This document shows positions 1 through 14,479 of a DNA stretch of 64,000 nt, one piece after another. How positions within the stretch are numbered: the stretch's first letter is position 1; each line of letters opens with the position of its first letter. Source of the DNA: Larus michahellis (lineage: Eukaryota > Chordata > Aves > Charadriiformes > Laridae). The position numbers were made by a program, and so were the translations under genes. The notes below the pieces were generated by a model. The model was not told the DNA's origin, did no database searches, and was given only the letters and a program-made list of their open reading frames with translations. Where the stretch lies: positions 9,238,001-9,302,000 of the forward strand of contig NC_133906.1 in the NCBI RefSeq assembly GCF_964199755.1, given 5' to 3'.

Positions 1-3000
1 AGTTGCCACTCTCCAAAAGCACAAGCACTTGCTTAGTTTAAGCATGAGAGGCGCCTCACTGAACTTAAAGAGATACCCACACATTTGAAATTAATCCTTT
101 GGACAAATGTCTGTAGGAGCAGGCTTCTGCTCCACAGTCAGCACAGCCTGAGGAGGCAGGCTCTGATGCCCCCTAAGCTCTCACACCCCCTTTCAGTGTT
201 GCACCACAAAATAGCACAGTTTAGCCCCAGAAATTACCAGCTCGCCACATAGAAATGTCTGCCACGATTCCCAGCGGCTGAGGTATTGTGGTTCTTACAG
301 GTAAGCCAGCGGTACCTGGATCTGCATTTTTGCAGTAGGCAGCTGCCCTCTTCACATCACTGAGAGAGGTTAGAAATCTGATGTCAAGTGAAGAATGGTA
401 TTTCTGTTTCTTCCTTGGTGCGTGAGGGGAAAGGGGGGAGAAAGAAGAGGTGAGAGAATCAGACCTGAATGTTTCCAACAATAATTAATAGCGAATCTGG
501 GCGGCACACACAGAGGGCTCCATGGCATCCATACAGACGAGCTTGTTTGAGCCAGAAAGCTGGCCTCCGAGACTGTCGAATCAGCTGGGAATATTGATGT
601 GATTAACAATGATTTGATTTGGAAATCAATGCGAAGGAGATTGTTTGCTTGCTTTGTCCAATTTAGTCCGTGAAATACTGGCTTCAATGCAGGGAGAAAT
701 TCAGCTGAAGCAGGAAGGGGATTTTGAGGAGGGGTGGAGTGGGGTGTGTTTGTTATTTTATCAGACATCCGTCTGGATTCTAGCTGGTGAAAACTTGAGC
801 ATTCAATCAAATGTTTTATGTGTGTCTATAATAATCCAAACAAAGGAACAGCTGACAGCTCATGATCATTTAAAGATAGAGCAATTTCTATTTAGCAATC
901 TTGTGACTGCATTTTCTGTATCTACGTGCAAGGCTTCTTAATCGTTGTGTGGGTTTTGTTGCAGTGTGGCTGCAAATGAAACACTATGAATTTACAGGAA
1001 GCCCAACACAAGCACTAAGTCTTTAAGAGGAATATTAAGAAGCCATTCTCCTGGGTCGCAGCGCAAAGAGGCTGCATATGCACAGCTATTAAAGGTTGCC
1101 AGGTAGAAGCTGTTGGGCTTATATTCTAACCCGAGGAGGAGTGGTAATTCATCGCGGATATTTGTATCAGAAAGGAGAGAAGCATTTTTTGAACTTTAGT
1201 CACATTAAATAGTCTCTTCCACTTGAGCTCGAGAGCTGCTTCTGCCAATAACTCCTGGGAGCACTGCAAGAACCCCTGGGTGAATTTTTTTGTGGTGTGG
1301 GCTGGGAAACAAACTCGTAAAGAATTGATAAATGGTCTCGCCTAACTTTAATGTGTTTTTTGAAATATGTGAAAAGCTTAATGATGAAATCCCAGACCCC
1401 ATCTGAGGGTCTCATTCTGCCACATTAATTTTGCTGAGTAGCCACTTGCTCCACAGGAACCACTATAAGAGTCAACACAAGGAAGAGCAGTAAATGACAC
1501 ACTAGAGCTGAAAGCTTGTCACCTTAGTATTGCCCTTGGGAAATTTATGCTCCTTAAAATCAGCAGCTTTGCCAGTTATGATGTAATTATTTCATCACTC
1601 ACTGTGGGAACTTGATTTTGTCACCCCCCCACCATCCAACAGGTTACTCAGATTCCCATTAAATGCTTGGTCTCTCCACCTAGTTACTTTGGAGGTGCAA
1701 GACTCTCCCTAGCCTGAATCAAAATTAGATGTCCAACGCTCAGGCAATTAAGAGCAAGGCAAGTTGATGGAATATGACAGCGAGACAGCCCTGCCTTGCG
1801 TGCAGGTCCTTCCCACAGCCCGTGATCGGCACAGGCTGAGAGGATTGCAGGACACGGGCTGTACCAGGCAGCTCTGCCTACGGAGACAGAGCCATCTGAT
1901 GATTCCCTTCCTCCCTCGCAGCTTCCAAGGCAGCACCCCTCTTTGGGTACAAATGGAGGTGTTGGAGGCTGTTTGCTCTGCCGTGGGAGGCTGTGCGAGT
2001 TCTGCTGGGTAGGACTGGCTTACTCAACAGCACAGAAAGGAGCAGCGCTGCCTATATGGCTTACTGGAGTCACCGATATCTTAGATACTCTCTGTTGAGA
2101 CTGCTCACAGACACCCCTGGTTAGACATTATCCTCTTGCCCTTGCCATCCTTAGACCCAGCCTCACCATAATAGCTGTTCTCCTTCAAGACTAAAACTTC
2201 AACCTCCTCAGAAAGTCCTCACCTTTCTGATCCAATCCTTCACCTGCTAGGAACAAAGCACCTCCTTTTTGACACAGGAAGTCACATCTGCAACGTTACC
2301 ACCACAATTTCAGCATGTCCACGTAGGACTGGAGTCCTTTGATGGAGAAGTCCCACCAGCTGAAGATACCTCACTGCCTTTGAGCAGTGGGACCGCTGCA
2401 GCTCTCCTGTCTGTGCCAGGACATGTTTCCCCTTCAAACAGCTCAGGAAAAGTTGAAATAGCTACAGACCAAAGGAGGTGCCAAAATATCCACTTATAGT
2501 AGATGCTCTGCTGCCTAGAACACATTAACACATTTTACATACAAAAGCACTGAGTGGAAACATTGAGTTACTCTATATTTTGACATTGGGCAATACCAAC
2601 ATGATCCAAAGAAAAAGTAGGAGAACAATCTTGCAGTGGAAAATGCCATCAGCAGTGAGGCTGAGCCCAGCCCGCAGCAGTTAGCAAGTTAAAATAATTA
2701 CAGCAGTTTGGGCTGTGATCACCTTAGACTTTAGAAGTTTTTCACTAACCTTTTTTCTGCAAGTAAATTCTTCACACAGTAGACAATTTGAGTAGTGATT
2801 CAATTCACTGCAGTCTCCTCCATGAGTCATTACTGAAGCAACTCTTAAACAAAGGTTAAGCATTTTAAACAGAAGTCTCTACCTTTCCAGGTGGGATGCA
2901 AACCCCACTTGGTCACAACTAGACATTCAGACAAAAGGGACTTCAACTCCCACAGGTGAGATCCATCTACATCCACAGATGTATTTTTATTCCATCAATT

Positions 3001-4380
3001 CAGTGCTATCCTTCAGCCTCTTTGTGCAGCTATTCAGTGAGGCTCTTTAGTTGTCTGGTGTATATTTATAATATTTATTTACATAAAAAAGACCTAGATG
3101 ATTTGGACAGCGGACATAGCTTTTCAGATCCAAAAAAACCCCTCTACCATTAAAATTATTAACTAATTGGAGTAGTTCTGCAGTACGGTCAGCAGAAGAG
3201 ACTATTCTTTCTCCTGTACGTGGAGAAGGAGCATTTTTGGTGCTACTGTGCATTGTGGAAAAGCCGCTCTACCCACAGGAGGGCAATGCCAGGTGAATTG
3301 TTTCTATTCTGCAATATGCTCTCCTAGCAAAGCACCTGAAGAGCTGCCTCTTTCTCTTTTATTTTATCAGTGTGGATGGAGAGTGACAGACACACAGTAC
3401 CAGCCCTCACAGCACTCCACACCTCCATGGTGACAGGGTCTTTCAGCCTCTGTGTCCAGTCCAAGACAGCTAAAAGTTTTCTTTCGCTACAATGCTGCCC
3501 CCAAAGATCTGCATCCGTAAGGATGCTCCGCACTGCGTCTGGGGTCAGACTTCCAGCCCTGGAGGCAATCGGCTCTGCAGCTCAGTATTAAGCTCAGCAG
3601 CTATCTAGGCTTCTACACAGGCGCAGTCATACTTAATTCCAACACCATTCAAAGCTAATACCACCACTGTCTGTAATGCAATAGCTGAGCCATATCCAAA
3701 CTCTGTGTGTGCGTGAGATAAACACTACACAGGCTCTTGGCTTGCCTATTAAGGTGTTTGCCCTGTTGTTCTTACCGACATCAGCACTGCTGACAAAAAG
3801 CAAGCAATGCATTTTAATAAATCTGGAGAGCTGTGTTCAGCTTCCCAAGCAGCTCTGCAGGCAGCTTGACAAAAGGGAGCTACAGGCTGCTGCAAACCAG
3901 GCTTCTTCGGGGAAGGGGGAAGGAGATGGAGTGAGTGCATCTGAGGTTCAGATGAGCAATCTTCTGTGCAAACACACAATCCCTGAAGCAAAGGCAACTG
4001 CAGAGCTATTTTGATTAAACAAGCCTGCGATCACTGAATTTCTTCTCCTGCGGAGTCCAGGAAAGGAGTGGGACAAATTCCCAGTGCCAGTCAGTGGAAG
4101 TAATGGTTTTGAAAATACCCCTTTACTGACTTTACCCCTTCTTCCAATACCACCTGTAAATTCTTTGCTAAAACTAATATTCTTAGAGCAAAACCGCCTT
4201 CCCCTTCACAATTCCACCAATAGAATTAACTGGCAAAGGTTCATTCTGTTTCCTCCCCTAAAATTCTTGACAGACACTTAGCAACCTATTTCACTAGATG
4301 CCCAGACCCCCGTTTGCCCCCCTTTCTCTTCCCTCCCCCTTCTGAAACGAAGAGCTTTTTTTTTCTTTTTTGAGAAACGG
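1..4380. other. Intergenic, no recognised gene
   Basis: I found no exon chain, RNA gene or known repeat here. Open frames are short and have no recognisable domains. By human synteny the 3' end of ATP10B should lie somewhere to the left on the plus strand, but nothing resembling its coding exons was seen. Homeodomain-like AT-rich motifs occur around 483-620 and 1575-1600. They could belong to conserved non-coding elements, but this cannot be judged without alignment. Confidence 0.6.
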
Positions 4381-4384
4381 GAGT

Positions 4385-4745
4385 GCATTAACACGCATCC
4401 CGGCCTAGACTCCACCGGGTTTGCGGTAGCACCCGGGTTTGCCGGCTGGCGCGGCGCGGCGCGGTGCGGTGCGGTGCGGTACAGCGCGGTGCGGTACAGC
4501 GCGGTGCGGCGTGCGCAGCTCCCGCGCCACGCTCTGCACGGTCATTGCTGTTACATTTCTGCCCTCTAATGGGTAAAAGGAGCTTCGCAACGTCTCTTTT
4601 TATTCCGAGGAAAGGGAGGAAAAGCCCCGAAGTAGTGAAGGCGCAGAATCGTCCCCATGCCGGCCGCGGCTCGGCCCCGCTCCCCCTGCGGGCGTGCGCC
4701 AGGGCCGAAGGGGCCGGGAAGGCTCCGGTGCCAGATGGCAGCAGG
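4385..4745. promoter_or_regulatory. Isolated CpG island
   Basis: This CpG-dense stretch of about 360 bp stands out in an otherwise AT-rich flank. It contains a GCGGY pentamer array (4449-4510) and a second CpG cluster at about 4640-4735. A TATA-box-like TATAAATA sits just downstream at 4764-4771 on the plus strand. No known gene starts here. It could be the promoter of an unannotated non-coding transcript or an isolated (orphan) CpG island. The 148-codon plus frame across it follows from low stop-codon density in GC-rich DNA and is not called as a gene. Confidence 0.55.
4449..4510. repeat. GCGGY pentanucleotide array
   Basis: About twelve tandem 5-bp units of the form GCGGC or GCGGT. From 4471 they are organised into a 15-bp higher-order unit (GCGGTGCGGTACAGC), present about 2.7 times. 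It lies inside the isolated CpG island. Length variation between individuals is likely for such an array. Confidence 0.85.
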
Positions 4746-7700
4746 CAGAGCTCAGAAGGCACCTATAAATATTTGTTCTGCTCAAATAAATACACACGTT
4801 TTTCAGTTTCTCAGCCAATTTTGAGGAGTTTGCATCGGAGAATTAGGCTTTACCACAAGATTTCTTGGACCTCAAAAACATTTCATACAAGATGGTTTTA
4901 TTTAACCTGAAGTTCATAGCACTTTTTTTTTTTTTTTTTTTTTTCTGTGGATGTGAGCTGCAAGGGTAAGGGGAGAGAGGAAAATCCCTGAAGGAAAGTA
5001 AAATCAAAGAGCAGAAACATGAGGCCAGAGATTGCCATGTGTATACCCAGGATGGAGTAATGAAACTTTGAATGCTAAGAAAATTACAGAGACGAATTTC
5101 ACAGTTGCCAACACAGCAGATAGATAGCTTCTATGAAATGATGGAGAGTAGTGGGTCTTAAAACTCTTAATCTATTAAATTAGAGAGGGACTAGATATAA
5201 TGGAATCATCACATTATATCCAAAACAAGGAAGCCAGATGGGTGACAGATTTTTAAAGGCTTCTACAAATATCTGTACATTTGTTGCAATGTAAGATATG
5301 CTGCAAGAGCTTGTCCTGGCAGCCCCAGCAGGCCATCGGTGCAGCAGGTCCGAGCAATGCAAGCAGCCATGAGCTGCCCCGGCAGAGCAGCAGGACCCGG
5401 TGAGCAATGAGGAGGTGCAGTGATTCAGTGTTTCCTGCATGCAGTTTCTGAAAACAGCTTTCATAAGTTGTAGTTCATGTATTTACTTGGTTAATTCCTT
5501 CCAATTGTGAGCTCTTGTTAGAATTTGTTTCTGTGTTTTGAGTAGCAGGGGGGAAAAAAGTCCTTTTTTTCAGTGGGAAACTACAGAACAAAACAAACAT
5601 TGCTGGTTCCTTTCCAAATTGCATTTTTCATTCCATTATAGTTTTGCAGCTAAAAGCACTGAATTGCTGAAAAGAATAGATCTATCTACATCTTCTCATC
5701 ACAAAAAGTGACTGGGAGAATTCCCATTAAGATGAAATCTAAGCAAAGGTGGATCGCCAGCTGCAAGTAAAATTATATAGGGCACAAATGCTACTGAAGC
5801 AAGTTATCCCAGCATCATTCTCTGTCTTTGGCCTTCTAATTGTGTTCGTTTTCTCCAACTGCTGAAAGAAGCCAATTTGACTTTAAAACCAACAAACAAA
5901 CCAGGAAAACATAACAAGGTATGCCATAGCTTCTAACATACCTTCTTGACTGCCCCTATGCAAATTGAAGATAACATTTTTTCTAAAGTGAGAAAGATTC
6001 GGCTTATGGTACAACTGCCTCAGTACAGTGTCCCAAAGTAGATGGTGCTAATGCTATTTTAATCCGCAGTTTGGCATTGATCCTGCCATAACCACAGCAT
6101 ACGGACGGCAATGCAGTGAAGCCCTGTGTGTCTGCATGCTGCACGTGGCACTTTCCAAAATAGGCAGAAGAGCTTTAATCCTTCAGGCTGACCAAGTCAT
6201 TCCCTGCATAAGATCCAGTGGAAGAGAGGACAGACGTGACTGGATGATGCCTCTGCAGCCCTGTACCTCCAGCCTCTTTCGTGCTGCGCTGGTGTATAAA
6301 AGGCCTCGCTGCTACTCAGCGAAGGACAGACACACCTTAGCTCTCCTCATTCCTGCGTGTTCACCTCCATGCCAAAAGCAGGCAGGGCTGTGCAAATCCT
6401 TTCATATGTGGTTGTACTGTGATAGGGAAATTTTACAACATAGAACTGCTAAAGCCTAGATCCAGCCCTGAGCCCAAGCCCTGCATCTCCTTGATGTCTA
6501 TCAATGCCTCTCAGCACATTGTATGGTCTAGACTAGAGGATTTCTTAAGATTCCACCCAGCCTTAATTTTCTCTGATCCTTCTCATTTCTTATTGAGCCA
6601 GAAATTTCCCATTACAATACAGATGTAATTCCAGACCTTTTTTGCAGCTTTTCCAATCTCCATTAGAGCTTCAAAACCCTGAATAAAGTGTAGTTGGTTT
6701 AGCACAGTCAATGGACTGCAAAGTTCCATCATTTAATTTAATCTCTTTTGCTGTAGTGCAATTCCCCACCTAGAGCCCTGCCTATCTAATAGGTGTATAT
6801 TCTTCTGTGTCCTGGTCCTGTTTTGTCTGATCACAGCGATAGAGGTGGCATACGGATTAGACACTGGGATGTCCATTGTGCTGAGAGGAGGCTGGAGACA
6901 ATGTCAGCCATCTGAAACGCAGAATGGGAGGGCCAGAGGGCGTTGAATGTTTCACATCCCTTGCATGTTTTCTCTTAGATGTATTGTGAGAAATGTGATC
7001 AATGCAACTCTTTTTTTCTACAGATTAGAATAAAGAAACACAAAAATCCTCTTTGATTACCTTGATAACACCTCCTCAGCTGGCTCATTATAACCTATTG
7101 TGAGGTATTTCCAAAAATGAACATTTCACCGTATGGGTCAGGAATAATCCTGTTGGTACAGATAAAAGGTGCCAATGCTCAGTTATAACAACCTGTGCCA
7201 GCTGAGGATTGTGCCTATCCACACCACAGGCATCTTCCAGTGCAAACCAGTAGCTTCAAACCTGCCCCAGGAAAAAAAAAACCAAACCCAAGAGTGACGA
7301 GGCAGTCACACACCTACAGCGGCTGGAGGCCAAAAACTCCATCAGAAAGAGCAAAATTCCGCGCCGCAGCACTGGGAGCTTCCTAGCAAAAAGCCCTTGC
7401 TGTTTCAGCTGTAATGACGTAAATCCCTTCGACGCATTTGTGTCAAAACCATTGATCAAGAAACATTATTAATTAGACCTAATCCACACTCCGGAGGCAC
7501 CAGAACATATCATCACAGCTCGAGGGGGTTTAGGGCAGCAGAGTGTATGTCTCAGCAAGGTTTCCTTAATTTTATCCTCATGATTTTGAAGGTGTGAATG
7601 CACAAAGAAAACAAAAGAAAAATAGCAGCTTTGCAAATTTAACCCTTCCGAGGTGCAGCTAGCACACTGAGCTGTCTGTGAGACTAAAACCTACCATGGC

Positions 7701-10700
7701 TGTACCTAGACAAACAGTATGCCCTCTCAGAAGAAATATTGAAATATCATTGAGGTACGAAATAATCCAAGTGCAAGCACACCTGTTTGCTTCTCAGAGC
7801 AGGCAGACACCTGGCAACTGTGTGGGCAAAGGGCTAAATAAACCACCTGGGTTATTTACTGCAGGAAGGTACAGTCTGAGATCCCTGGCAATGCTCCAGC
7901 CCAACACAACTGGTTGCCCTGTCCCTCCACCATGCCACTACAAAACCAGCCCTCTGCTAGAGAGAGCAGGAGGCCAGGCACAGGTAGGAGGAGTAGGCAT
8001 TTGGAAAGTGTCCCAGGTCTTAGGCTCTCAAGAGTTAAAGAAACCAGAGGAATCTTAATCAACGATTAAAAAAAAAAAGAGCTAAGCAGCAGCAGTTCCA
8101 AAATTAATGAGATTTTGATAACCCCCCTTTAAAAATGGAATATTTCCATTTTAAAATGTACAAAAACTAAAATCTTCATAAATATCCTATTAAGAAACTT
8201 CTGCTGCTGTTTTAGAGTTTCAATTGAAATACAGTGCATGAAGGTTGCCATAGCTACGAGCAAATTTTTAAATAACTGTTTTTCATCAGAGCAGCTGCAG
8301 TATCACCCAGAAACGAGGGTGAAGTGGGGAAGCTGGAAGCAGTCCGACCAACTTCAAGCTCCTAATCAACTGACTCTGAGATTTTCACACAGCATAGAAA
8401 CTTTTAATACGCTTTCTGCTTTTTAAAGAAAATATTGCCCTTTGTTATTTGGCAGCACCCCAGCAAATGCTGTCAGCGCTGCGTGAGATCTCAGTCAGGA
8501 GAAGAGCTTTGATTTCACGTTGTAAAAGATAAAAATTTCCACTGCTAAGCCCCTACCATGGTGCAAGTGCCCAGGCACTGAAGGATGTGCTGTGGCCTCG
8601 GGTCCGCTCTGGAGAGCTTTCTGCATGAACCAGTTGATTGACAGCAACGCACCTAAAAATGCCATGAGAGCTGCAGATTTCTGTATCCAGGAAAAACTCT
8701 CCCTTGCCTGAGCTTGCACTAGAAAACACAGAAAGGAGGAAATGTAAAAAACAAGTGAAACTGTGAAATGTTAGCAGGAGGCTTTTGAAGTGGGGCTGTG
8801 ATTTAGGTGATCCTGCCTCCGATGGTGTTTGGTGATTCGTGGGCATCGGGAGGCATTTTCCTCTCCTGTAAGGTCCCTCCCTGGCAGGAATAGGCAGAGC
8901 AACTTTCTGAGCAACCGTGCAAGCAGAAAATGGGCATTTCTGCACGGTGGGCATCTGTTCAGAGGTGGCTAGGCTACGGAAAACATTGACAGCCTCCTTT
9001 ATACTCAGGCCTTTCAACCAGTGATATTAACTATGGCAAAATTCCTAGAAAACTTCAAATAGATTCATTTTATGTTCTCAGCCAAGTATGTCCCTATGTC
9101 CCAGTCTATAAAATGAGAATAAATAAAGAATAAAATTTCTCACAGGAATACAAAGAGATTTAACTCCAGCACAATAGTAATTGAATTGCTATCTACAGAA
9201 AGTGGAAATGCTTGGCTGAGTTAGGTTTTTTTCCCCAACAACAAATTAACGATCATTATTTAATACACTATTATGAATCTGAAAGGATCATCCCAGTGAC
9301 GATTATTCTTATACAAATTGGTTCATTTATCTATGGCCTGCTTCTAAGAGATACCTCCATGGTGCGGTGGAAGGGCTGCCTGATTCTTCTGTGGTGATGC
9401 ATGAAGGCTTGCGGTGCTCTGCCATCACCTGCACAGCAGCAGAGTTCAAGGTTTACAGGCAAGCAACAGATACTAATCAACGCAGACAAATCTTCTGGGC
9501 GGTGTATTTTTATTTCAAATCTGATTTAAAAATTTCCATCACGTCTCTAAATGAAACAGCTGCCTTCCTCAATGACTGTAGGTTTGTTTGTTCCAAAATA
9601 TATGTTTTTTTCAACATGTAGTAGACAACAAATTTTTTGTGGGGGTAAAAGAACGAGAGAGGAAAACAAAAGGGGAAATTCAGAAAAAAAGCTTTTAAAA
9701 ACAGAAAAATGAAAGTAAAAAAAATCCTATCTTTGCACGTTCTTCTAACAAATTACATTCTTTGATTATATTATCCTTAAATGCTGAGACAGTGTAAGCC
9801 CTATCTTTGGCACAGAAAAGAAAAAAAAAATGAAAAACTCCCTCATTTTAGAAATCAGGAACTTAATGGTAGCCAGAAACATCTCAGTGCCTTAGTGAGA
9901 CAATGGCATGGCCGGCTTCAGGTGGCTTTGCCCAACACTCCTCTTCAGGTTGGCAGTGGGCGGTCAGAAAACAGAAAATAAGGATGACTACCAGAGACAC
10001 AACCTTGCAAGTATCTTTCATAATAACTTTAACTTAATGTAAATTTAAAAAGTGTCTCTTTGCCAGTGCAAAAATAGGTTATTACAGTAGAGTGAGGGAG
10101 GGATGCCAGGGAACAGATATTTCTATATTGGAGTGCATGTATCCTGTCGAAGGGACAGACCTTCCAAGACATCTTTAGGTATTAACTTTTCTGATGCATA
10201 ATTCTTTCAAAGGAAAGAAACAGAAGATAAAAAAAGCACAACCTGCTGTATGGTTGGGCTGCCAGAAAAACAGATTGCGAGTCACTGAAAACTGGTGACC
10301 TTACTCAGCATATTGTGACTCCATAGCTTTTACGCCCTGCTGTTTCTTTTCCAAGGCAGATGAGAGGCTTGTCAAAGCTGTAGTTTCCATATATACACAT
10401 GCACACTCACGCTCACATTAAAGTGCTATTTCTCTCAGCTGTGCAGACACCAGGATTACTGAACCTGATATAAACTCATCATTTTCCTGGAAGCAAAAAG
10501 GGATGCTAGCCAAAAAGATGAGCCACAGTCGGCAACAGCTAACCTGTCTTGGGGTACCAAAGGGCAGCAAGCGCAGAGCCATCTCTAGAGGAGTGTGCAA
10601 TGCGCAGCCAGTCGTTTGAAAAGGCCTAGGACCATTTGCTGAGAATAAATGCCTGTCTGCAGCCTGCACTAACGCCTCTCATCAGCATTCACTGGACAAG

Positions 10701-13700
10701 GCACACACGGCATAAAGAAGAAATGCAGAGGCTTAAGGAGAAGATGATGGGTGAGGGGCAGCAAAAGGGAGCAGTGCTTAATGCCACAGGGCAGTTTTCT
10801 CACCTTACTTGCAATGCGAAACATGCAAACACCTACAGACCTGTTACCGCTGCGGCAGCTCCTCTCTCTGTCTGCCTCCGTCCACTCCCTTCTCTGTGTT
10901 GCTTCACTCTTGGTTTCCATTCTGCCTTTGAAGTAGTGCACAAGCCCCTCCAGCACTCACAACGTTTGCTTTTTTTCACCAGATTCAAGCACTATCTTGA
11001 AGCAGGGAGAAAAGAATCCTGGGGGATGAGCTACAAAAAAAAAAAAGAAAGAAAGAAAAAGAAAAAAAAAAGCCAATCCCACAATCTACGGGAGAGAAAA
11101 GGAGAAAAGCCAAAAAACCACAAGAGAGATGCCCCAAGAGAGGCAGTGAGAGATCAAGGACCAAAAAGTGTGGACAGAATGTCAGCCAAGGGAAGGGGAG
11201 GCAGCAAACAGCACAAACAGAGGCAGTGGGTGACTCTGGGGCATGCTGATACCAGAAGACAAAGGGTGTAGGAGTTTGTCCTCATTTGTTTGTTGTGAAT
11301 AGTAAGCAGAAAGCCACAAGTGAAGAGCAACAAGCATGCAACAGAATTCAGGGCTCCTTCTCCATTTTAAGTGTTTGGACTGTCAGTTTATTCGCCTGCA
11401 AAATGTAGGCAGCCTTGCTGGTCTGACAGAGCTGTGCCAGGGGGATTCGGCCCATTGATTTATTCAGAACAAAATAAACAGAGTAAGATCTGTGAATGAG
11501 CACCAGAATATGTCATAAATCAGCTTGAAAAAGATAGAGAGGGTGTATCTATTTAGCAAATGCTTTACTTGTCCCAAAAGCAAGTTTCAAATCTATAGCA
11601 GCACTAACAAATATAGCTGAATTCACCTGAATTATTCTGCCAAGAGGAAAAATAAGTACAATGAAAAATACAGATTTCACTCTGAAATGAAGCATTTAGA
11701 GGACTGGATTAAAGAGATCAGTTTTGTAAGTCAGGGAACAGGAGAAGATGAAAAAATGCAGTCATCAGAGTTGCGATGCTTTCATTTCTGGTGCTTGTGC
11801 ACAAAGCTGGTGAATTCGGTAAGGACTTGTATCAATTAATACACATAACACGTCGTGCATCTGACAGAGCATCAGGAAATGAGTCACTGACTTGCTTTAC
11901 CTTCGGCACTGTGACTCTGCATTACTTTGGTGTGCCAAGAGGCACGTATCCCCGTGCAGGCTGGCTGGGGTGTGAGCTGCAGGCTGGGGCAACCTGAGGA
12001 CTGCCCTGGTTACAGTGAAGTAGAATAAACGTGTACGCTGCAAGGCAGCATAATTAGACAGACGGAAGGTACATTGGTTTGAAACCGCATGCTAAAAGTA
12101 TTTTCTATTCTGCTGGAAAGATACAGCACTGTCAGTAGGACAGTCTGGGACTTGAAAACTTATCTGGTTTAAAGATCCTAAAAATATCCAGAAGGAAGAT
12201 GCCTTGTCATCCAGGGCAAGCAAGGTTTGAAAGTAACTACAGTAGCCTGTAGCAAAGGGAGAACACACTGAATGGTCGGTCACCATGGGGCTGAAAGGCA
12301 GGCTTGCTTCTGCTTTCAAAATAGCTCTGTGTCTAATAATTTTAATCTGTTCCTTCTCACCAAGCATCAGTTGTAGAGCACAGAAAACACCTAGGCAGCT
12401 TTGAGAGAAAAAAGGTTTGAGAATAATAAACTCTGGGAATAGCTTTTTCCTTCGCTATTTTTCACATGGACAGCTATGATCAGAACATACGCTTGCTCAG
12501 GACACAAATACCAACTACTTTTTCATTACACAGGGGCTGTGAACTGTTTTCCTACATGCAAGCCCAGCATTCATGGAGAACTGGAGCTCAAGAGCTGGAG
12601 AGAAGTTTCATGACTTTCACCTAGACACAGGCAGTCTGTGGCACTTGGGGACGTTCAGTGCCATGCAGACATATCTACCAACTATTTGGTAGTGATATCT
12701 CATTTGCAGTGCACTGGAGGTGCAGTAATCTGGTGTGTGAATTTGCAGGGAGTGAAGAACCCCACTCTAGGGGTCCACACACATGGCTCAGACCCACCAC
12801 AGGAACCCTCTCACCCTTCCTGCGAGTACAATCGCAGGCACGAGCCATTATCAGAGTAACAACAGCCCTATATCTGTTCCTTCACTTAAATGATAGTGAC
12901 TTGTTCACCCCGCCATGTTTTAACTACTTAAGCTTAATTTGAGATAACATCAGTAGTGCTATTATTAGTTCAAGACTTACTGTAGACTTGAGAAAAAAAA
13001 AAGCGCATTACTTACACCACATTTTGTAGGCCTGCCCTCAAAGAGATGGGACTGCAAAGACTCCTGTACCAAAGACCATCTTGATTTCATTAGAGGCCTT
13101 GTGTGGTTACCACCATACAAACATCATCTTCTCTGCTGCATCACTGCCTGGAGGCTGGGCTTCATAGTGAAGAAAATGGATGAAGTTTTGCGCCTTCAGC
13201 CAAATGAAAAAAAGAGAAGCTTCAGTATCATCCTTTGCTTTGTGCATTTCTCCCTCTTGTTTAATGGATATTCCTGCAACAGGAGCTGGTGGAACTGGTG
13301 AGCTCCTCCAAGAAGCCTTCTCTAGACTGGTGAGCATGATACATTTCAGACAGCCACAAAGAAACTCTTCAACCCCTAAAATAAAAATTTACATGAAAGA
13401 CACATCAGTGTGAAGGTACATCGGTATCCAAAGGCAACAGTGATTATATCTGATCATTTTTAGTATAAATACATTTTCAGAATAAAAGGCACATGAGAGT
13501 TTTAAGCTACTTAGCTGAACGCGCTGCTCCTGCACCTGTGGGATTTTAATATTTCTATGCTTTTAAGAGCAGTGTACCACAGGGATAAGATCAGTGTGTG
13601 ATCCACTTTAATGAGCTGGAAAAATATAATTTAGGAAGGTGTGATTACTGCAGGAAAGAGGTGGAAAGCTCATTGGTAACGATAACCCTTTACATGCTTA

Positions 13701-14479
13701 AAAAACACAAATATTATTTTCCTGATGCCTAAACAAAAAATTTGAACATAGATCCTCCAAGAAATAAAACATCCACGTGTGACTTGAATGAATCCCCCTA
13801 TAAGGGGATGCTGGTGCTGCCGAGCCTTCAAACAGCACACGCATTGCCATCACTGATTACTCTAGAAGCTCCCTAATTCACACACTTTGGAAGCACATTA
13901 CCATCTTCAGGAAAACAAATCTGTGTTCATGTAAGCATGCTGGTGGCTGGTGCAAATGTATATTCTTTACAGTCACAAATGAGATTTTTTTTTTTGCTGA
14001 AAATGGGTGTTTGGCATAAGACAAAGCAAAAGAAACAATAACTGTACAGCAGCAGTACCGGACAGAGGAGGTTACAGCAGATTATCAGTTAACAAACTTG
14101 GTGTTCAGAGCAGGGCAGTCCAGGATGTCTCTGGCCTAGTGCAGCTCACCATAGGTGCCGTTAAGAGCACTGCGCCACTTTGCAATATTTGGGGACCGTC
14201 ATTCAATCAACGGCATCTCACGGATTTATATGTAACCTTGATAAAACTGAGGGGAAAGAACAGAGTGAATTAAAGAGCGAGCAGCAAGACAGAGCCTATC
14301 AGCTAAGAAGATACAATCACTATATAGGTATTTAACATGAGAGCGCCTAGCCTTTGCAATGAAATTTCCCTGTTAAAATGATTCACGTCAGTTATTCTTT
14401 CTCTCCTACTTGCTGCTATCACCATCCAGAAGAGTCAGCAAATGATCAAGTGCTGCTTTGATCTCCCGTGTATGTGAAG
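4746..14479. other. Intergenic between CpG island and miR-146a
   Basis: No supported gene. Simple sequence includes a T22 run (4923-4944) and an A/GAAA purine tract (11035-11071). A short inverted repeat lies at 8132-8152. A TATA-like TATAAAAGG at 6295-6303 has no other promoter evidence. The longest plus frame (10636-11271) crosses the purine tract, which gives it a lysine run, and is best read as chance. Part of the 3' end of the miR-146a primary transcript may run leftward into this interval. Confidence 0.6.

Noticed and set aside
4464-4910. 148-codon frame across the isolated CpG island
   Set aside because: The first part translates the GCGGY repeat and low stop density in GC-rich DNA explains the length.
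6295-6303. TATAAAAGG, a strong TATA-box match
   Set aside because: No initiator, CpG island or coding exon follows; single TATA matches are common by chance.
10636-11271. 211-codon plus-strand frame
   Set aside because: Low-complexity lysine run comes from an A/GAAA tract, there is no domain, and no splice or promoter context.
1-14479. Expected 3' end of ATP10B by human synteny
   Set aside because: No P4-ATPase motifs or exon chain were seen on the plus strand; it is probably outside the window.
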